DNA of 37,153 nt from Priapulus caudatus (taxonomy: Eukaryota > Priapulida > Priapulimorpha > Priapulimorphida > Priapulidae): assembly GCF_000485595.1 (NCBI RefSeq), contig NW_014577123.1, positions 213,070 through 250,222 on the forward strand, in the 5' to 3' direction. The translations under genes were made by a program, and so were the position numbers. The first letter of the stretch is position 1. Each line of letters starts with the position of its first letter. The notes beneath the pieces are model-generated. The model did not search any database. It saw nothing but the letters and a program-made list of their open reading frames with translations, and had not been told where the DNA came from. Shown piece by piece: positions 31,885 to 37,153 of this stretch.

Positions 31885-31918
31885 TTCTAACATGTTTTTC
31901 TTTGCATTGCAGGTAAGC
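31885..31918 (+). promoter_or_regulatory. Strong 3' splice site fused to a 5' splice consensus
   Basis: TTCTAAC (31885-31891) is an excellent branch-point match with its A at 31890. A T-rich tract follows and ends TTGCAG at 31912, a branch-to-AG distance of 22 bases. The next bases are GTAAGC (31913-31918), a good 5' splice consensus. AG|GTAAG with a polypyrimidine tract is the signature of a recursive (zero-length exon) splice site in long introns. A conventional exon beginning GTAAGC is also possible: that frame is open 15 codons before TAG at 31958, next to a weak ATAG|GTAGTG donor. Confidence 0.4.
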
Positions 31919-32141
31919 AAGCACGCAGCTGAGCATAGAGCATTAGCGGGCTATAGGTAGTGGGTTGCAATGCCTCCTGTGAGTATGAAACGAAGCATGT
32001 GCCGTCGTGTGACATCTGTTTCAATGCCATTAATAAGACATTAAAAGCCATCTGTCTGACGGAAGATTTTTTTGTAAAAAAATCCTGCACATATGACAGG
32101 ATATGAGTGATGCTTGTTCAGTGGCACCGCTGGCACGACTC

Positions 32142-32424
32142 AGGAGAGAGAGAATGAGAGGGGCGGGAAAGAGTTCTAAAGAAAAGGCGCGCGAGAGAGA
32201 GAGAGCGCGGGCGCGTACGAGAGGGCGCGAGAGATGTAACGCACAGGAGCGGCATCGAGAAATAAGAGAGAATAAAATTAGATAAGATCGAGGGAGGGAG
32301 AAAGGGAGGGATTGGGAGGAGCGAGAAGGGGGAGAGTGAAAGCAAGAGCAGAAGAGATAAGGAGAAGAATATCGCAAGAGAAAACAAGAAGGCAAGAGAG
32401 AGCGCGAGAGAGAGAGCGAGAAAG
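32142..32424. repeat. Purine-rich (GA)n-like tract
   Basis: Nearly all-purine plus strand over about 280 bp, with GA, GGGA and GAAG steps and interruptions around 32205-32280. The opposite strand yields Ser-Leu-rich open frames that are artefacts. Confidence 0.85.
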
Positions 32425-33341
32425 TTATCGCAAATCTTTAATTAGCGTTATTCTGGCCACTACGCCTGAAGGAGTTATTAGGCGAGACCCGTCTGTGCCA
32501 CTCTTGATAAATCTGGTTACACAAAACTCGTTCCGCAATAAAGCATATACAATTGCGTTTCCCATTTCACAGATGCTTGACATTCGCGAGTAATACCTTG
32601 AGTCAACAGCCTGGCCGCCCGTAATCCTGTTTGGTTTCGTCGATATTACTAGCTCTGCCATGATTCCCTGTTGACTGACGGTATTTAAAGGTGCAATTGA
32701 ATTGTGTTTTAGCAGATAATAGGGTATCTCCGAGCTTGTCCTGGCTTTGAGATGCAATCGTGCGAACGCTTGATTGTCCGCCCCTTCTTCATGCAAAATC
32801 GAAAAATTTGATAACCTGTCTCAGACGTGCTTGGCTAACGAGAGACGAAGTAACGCACCTTGAATTTGATGTGAACGCTGCATAGAGCGTCGCGCTAGAT
32901 GTTCTATGGCGCCAACACACATACGACCTTTCTGTCGACGTGTATAAACTATTCGACGCGCAAGTCAATGACACATTATATAGAATAGTTTTATTATTAT
33001 ACCCGGAATATATATTTATATTAGGCATGGTACTGAATTCTACCTATACTGAATCCCATATTGTGCAGTGAAAATTCTGCGGACCAATACGTAGGGTATT
33101 TCTGTATTCGTATGAATTTTGATTCATCTTATGAAATGCGGTGTGATGTTCTATGGTGCAGACGGTTACAGAACAGCTAGGTCAATTTACTGCCAAATTT
33201 CGGTTCTAGAACGTCAACGCTAGTTAAAGTACCTAGCTAGTATACCACGAACCTACCATTAAATATAGCCTAGTGATTCCGGTATGGACGCTAGACCCAG
33301 CAGGCAGATATATCAGCTTAATTGATACTGCGTGTCGGAAT
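32425..33341. other. Unique sequence; one unexplained reverse frame
   Basis: A reverse frame of 123 codons (32425-32796) translates to non-repetitive sequence without a recognised domain. No splice acceptor is seen before it. Length is compatible with chance. Confidence 0.4.
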
Positions 33342-33374
33342 CATTATTATTATTATTATTATCATTATTATTAT
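33342..33374. repeat. (ATT)n trinucleotide microsatellite
   Basis: About ten ATT units with one ATC interruption. Confidence 0.96.
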
Positions 33375-34210
33375 AGCCCTGCTGTCGGTGATATCGTCGT
33401 GGTGAGCAAGGTACATGATGCTGTAATGACATTTTCTTAGGGTATTCATAAGTGAATCAGTGTCGGCATTGTAGCACGTGATTCTATTTGAGCGCGGGCA
33501 TGTACGTATGCTACACAGACAACGGTTTGGAATTGGCTTATACACGTCGCGTACTCGTTAAATCAATAAATGAATAAAAGATTAGGCACATATATGTGCT
33601 CACTTGACCGCGTTTGCAATGTATACTCTAACTGTAACATGCCACTGATGATTATCCGTAATGGGCAACTTATTTGGGTTGCTCCTGATTTCCGCTCATT
33701 TTGTGAAGTTAATATAGTGATGTGTTACGGGTAAGCACCGAGTGCATTTCGGCGCTGGCGTTAGGCATGTCACTAGGGTATTCCTCTCAAATGTTTGCTA
33801 AGATGTCGGTAACGTTTTCCTCACGCCGACAGACCCGTCGCCCGTGACCTGTCTCGTTGACAGATTTAGTCTTTGATCTTCTGGCGGTATAATCGTACGG
33901 AAATTACCATTTAATATGCTGAGTGTAGTCGTGGCTTAGTTTGCATTAATGGCGAATTTGGCCGATTGCATTCGTGGCAGACGCGCATCGCATAATCGCG
34001 CGGCTAGCATTTTTTTTCACCGCATGTAATACATTTACGGATGCGGTCTCAATATAATTATGGTTCGCGCAGCAGTGCGATGCGACCAGGCTATAAGCAA
34101 GCAGCCGACATCAAACAGCGATAGCGCCTTGATTAATTTTAATTCGGCGCCTTCTCTCGCCGAATCTCGCGTGGGGCGACACGTGATCAATACGCGAGCG
34201 GCTCCGATCC
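33375..34210. other. Unique sequence with no recognised gene
   Basis: No repeat, RNA gene or convincing open frame seen. Confidence 0.5.
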
Positions 34211-34221
34211 AAGATGGCGGC
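34211..34221 (+). promoter_or_regulatory. YY1 consensus AAGATGGCGGC
   Basis: Exact match to the extended animal YY1 site. In animal promoters this motif typically lies just downstream of the transcription start, and its ATG can be the initiator. Here that ATG opens a frame of only about nine codons before TAG at 34240, unless it is spliced. Flanks are GC-rich with CCACCCGGGGGG. No other promoter evidence. Confidence 0.3.
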
Positions 34222-35197
34222 GGGGGCCACCCGGGGGGCATAGTCGGTTGGCGTTGTTTTGTGCGTAATGACAGCCCACGGACGTGAGACGGGTGCGAGA
34301 TGCCGATCCGACGTTGCCACTTGGGCGTCTATGCTGCCAACCGAATTGGCAATTACATCGTCGTTTATAGGCAATTACGGTGACAGTTAGGCAAGGTTTG
34401 TATCTCGTTGTGCTCATAAAACCGGCTAATAGCATTAGGATGACATCTAGCAGTGGTAAGGTAGTTAACAGTGTAGGCACATTATCTGCTGAATGGCACC
34501 GGTGACGAGTAGCTGCCGGGTCTATATTATATACCGGACGGAGGTGCTCAGACCGCATGCCTAGCAACGGCTCTTGCTCTCCCGTGCTTTCAAACTGAAT
34601 GCCATTAAGCGTGCGTTCCAGCGTCCCGGTAAACCCCCGCACGACTATTACTTTGAATACGCGAGCTCTTTCAATTCGCCAGCTCGGGTATATTTATACA
34701 GAGTCGCATTTCGAAATGGGTAGATGCTTGCAGCGGGCTAATGCGCATAATCGACATGTTCGTGTACGCATGAGGTGTTTATGTTCAATTTCCATCCCTT
34801 TTAGCTCTTGTAACAGCAATAGCTTTAGAAGCGCTTCGAAAATTGTCGAATAAATGCTGTCATGTTTAGCAGCAAAATTGGCGTGAATAAAGAGAACATT
34901 TTCCCGTCACTCCCTCTCCCGCAAAAACGACTAACTCCCAATGATCTGCTATCCGGTAAACGATTAATCCAGTAAATTCTTGACGTCTGCATAGAGTCAG
35001 TCACGAGTGCTAAATACACCCAACGATACAAGCATTATGCCAAAATGCGTTTATGCTGTTAGGCTATTACGTGCTATATATATAGCTACATGCTATTGCT
35101 GCCATGCGGGAAATGAATGCGCTCTTGTCGAGTGTATCTGGTGACGCCATCGTTAGGTGAAGTTTATTCCGACAAGTCGGCTCGACTTACATATATA
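34222..35197. other. Unique sequence; longest complex reverse frame
   Basis: A 151-codon reverse frame (34187-34642) has a hydrophobic stretch (LLTTLPLLDVILMLLAGFM) that could be a membrane segment, flanked by unremarkable sequence. No family is recognised and no splice support found. About one frame of this length is expected by chance. Confidence 0.35.
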
Positions 35198-35231
35198 ACA
35201 CACACGCACGCACACACGCGCGCGCACACAC
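35198..35231. repeat. Short CA/CG repeat
   Basis: CACACACGCACG followed by CACACACGCGCGCGCACACA. It is one of the few CA-oriented arrays in the window. Confidence 0.88.
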
Positions 35232-36159
35232 GTGTTATATGGTGTATACATCTCTTTCTCGTCGTTTTCTACGATCGAGTTCGAGTTGGCTCCATTGCGG
35301 CGTCGCGTTAGCGCGCGTGAATTATCGTAGGAAGAAGCAGCCGTCACTTTCTAGCGCACATTTTTCTCCGTCGCCGATCGTCTGCGGCGTTGTTAGAGGG
35401 CTTTCCAGTGAATGTCTGGCGACTCGCAAAGACGTAGCGTCGTCCGGGCGGCGTGCGGCCATTGTCGGAGCGGCAAATCCCTTCGAATGAATCACGGCAA
35501 ATAGATTGCGAGAGAGACGTGACGTCAGTCCGACAAGGAGACGGCTTAGAACAAGAGATAGCGTGCCTTTAGGGAGGAGGGGAGAGTGAAGCTACACGGT
35601 AACGCTGAACACTGGTGGCTCGAGGGAAGTATCTTTACGCGTGCTTCGCCGCTGTGACGACAAAGAAGATACAACACAAAAATACGCTAAACAATACGGA
35701 ATACATAACTTTTAGCGAACGTAGTTTTGTGAGAGGGGAAACCAGTATATGTATGAGTCCGTTAAGCACGACTGCGTCGAGGTTGCAGATATATAACTGT
35801 GGAGCCCGGGAGGGGAAGGTGTGACGTCGCCATGCCCGGGTTAGTCCGTGGACACACCGGCAGCGCCGTGATAACATCGCGACGTCGGCTTTAAGCTCCG
35901 ATATATATGCACGGTTTCATCGCTTTCCCCTCGTGGCGCGTGCGTGCGCGTGGAGGGGGCACACTCGTCGCTTGCCGAGACGAGTAAGTCAATACGCGTT
36001 CGTCTCATATTGCCGGGGATGGTCCAGGTTAGAGCCTAGAGCTTCTGCCGAAGAAAGCGCCATGGCTAAAAACATGAGGTTCCTGACAGTGACGGATTAC
36101 GGAAGAGTTGCTTATCTCTGGTGAGGCATGACGCTCGCCGATTAGGTCTGAGGGGTGGA
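35232..36159. other. GC- and CpG-rich unique sequence
   Basis: CpG is frequent from about 35300 to 36010. An exact TGACGTCA lies at 35520-35527. This could be promoter-proximal sequence, but no start site, exon or recognised protein follows. Confidence 0.4.

Positions 36160-36190
<31 letters not shown>
36160..36190. repeat. (TA)n microsatellite
   Basis: 31 bp of perfect TA alternation. Confidence 0.95.
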
Positions 36191-36191
<1 letters not shown>

Positions 36192-37094
36192 TCGTTCGCG
36201 CAAGACCGACCAGCTGGGGGAAATCTTGCTTGAAGCGATACGAAGAGAAGAATGCAAAGAAACGGAATCATAGATAGCAGGAGAATCTACTCGCGTCTGT
36301 GCATCGCTCAACTATTCGCCTTTCGTTCGTCTTCAGCTCTACTCTCGCAATACACTGCGCTACAGACACCACGCACTCCGCAGACGTAGCCTTTTCTCGC
36401 TTTCACCCGCAATTACTTCCTTATAGACACACCTCGCGTGCGCTTTGTAGACGCACCCCCCTTCCCGGAGTCGCCCAAGACAACAAGTGTGTTGCCATTA
36501 CTTTGCGCTGCGGAGGGGTTGCCTGCTCTCCCCGAAGTTCAAGCTCATAGAAGGAGAGTGATCGCCGACCGGCAGTTTGGTTCCCAGTAGAACCGCGCGC
36601 AGTGTTTGCGCCCGGGACCACTTGCGACGTTTGCAATTTACGTCATCGTCTTTGTGCACTCAGACGCTGCGCTGCTAACCATCAACGGGGCACTTCGCAC
36701 CAATTCATCTCACCCGGTAGGCAAGTTTTTGCCAAAGACAGCGAGCCGAAGAAAAAATCTATAGGATTCGCAGCGCGAGTTCGTCGGTTCAGGCCGCTTA
36801 ACTGCCCCGGCTCGGCTAAAATAATTGATATTGATGTACCGATGGGTATTGCCCGGCCACGCTGCTCCGGTGGCAGAGCCCTGGCCAGCAACTCTCGTGG
36901 CAGGCTGCGAGAAACTAACGCGCTTTAATTTCTGACAGCGATGCTATATGTTCTCCGGTCGGCTCTCGGTCAGAGGGAATCTAGTCGCAATGTCGGCTGA
37001 AAGGTTGATACAGATCAGAGGTCAATTTCGGTGCGTTGTCTGGGAGCCGGGAGTGATGCCGGTAGTGGCGCAAAGCCGCATTAACGGAAAAATC
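36191..37094. other. GC-rich unique sequence with no recognised gene
   Basis: A forward frame of 108 codons (36602-36928) is Arg-rich without a recognised domain. Nothing else seen. Confidence 0.45.
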
Positions 37095-37153
37095 GATGGA
37101 TGGATGGATGGATGGATGGATGGATGGATGGATGGATGGATGGATGGATGGAT
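37095..37153. repeat. (GATG)n tetranucleotide array, truncated by window end
   Basis: Perfect GATG units to the last base. The motif is the complement of the CATC array at 14088-14496, so the same tetranucleotide has expanded twice, in opposite orientation, in this window. Confidence 0.97.

Noticed and set aside
32425-32796. 123-codon reverse frame
   Set aside because: Reads as ordinary protein but matches no family I know and lacks splice signals; left as unexplained, not as a gene.
34187-34642. 151-codon reverse frame with a hydrophobic stretch
   Set aside because: Not recognised, no splice or promoter support on that strand, and about one frame this long is expected by chance in a window of this size.

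Overview
This is a non-bacterial, nuclear eukaryotic window, most likely from an animal and probably a marine or other non-model invertebrate. The evidence is vertebrate-type TTAGGG/CCCTAA telomeric motifs, very dense and long microsatellites, terminal-inverted-repeat elements of animal type, exact matches to the animal NRF1 and YY1 promoter consensus sequences, and splice signals of animal type. CpG looks frequent rather than depleted. I could not recognise any conserved protein domain on either strand. The longest open frames are translations of tandem repeats or are of a length expected by chance, so no CDS is called. The window is best read as intergenic or long-intron DNA, with one 10-N assembly gap (14497-14506).

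Layout. 1-2880: a 173-bp TG array, then unique sequence. 2884-4500: a dense composite of a 22-bp tandem repeat, three telomere-like tracts in alternating orientation, a large imperfect inverted repeat (about 3231-3829) holding four exact TGACGTCA palindromes, and a probable non-autonomous element (3871-4500) carrying a 38-bp minisatellite. 4511-7260: GTGC, CT and GT arrays, a tRNA-like SINE candidate and a hAT-like fragment. 7908-8756: a 40-bp minisatellite with higher-order structure that changes from a 120-bp trimer to an 80-bp dimer, followed by a GTGC array. 8760-14030: mostly unique, with an inverted-repeat hairpin (10593), an 18-bp repeat (11304), two 78-bp-spaced copies of an NRF1-like palindrome and a TATA box. 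14033-20000: tetranucleotide arrays around the gap, ACGC, TA, GT and CT arrays, and a possible exon between CT tracts (19175-19626). 20514-21162: a possible solo LTR. 22489-22540: a strong 22-bp hairpin. 23360-26933: two inverted copies of a TA-type MITE. 27259-28810: AT, GT and CAGG arrays. 29677-30564: an 880-bp TTAA-flanked element with about 95% identical 157-bp inverted arms. 30605-37153: GT, GA, ATT and TA arrays, a very good 3' splice site immediately followed by a donor consensus (31885-31918), a YY1 consensus (34211), and a GATG array that runs off the end.

No gene system can be assembled from this window. What deserves attention is repeat architecture and a few RNA-processing or promoter signals. 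All calls were made by reading the sequence; nothing was computed or searched.
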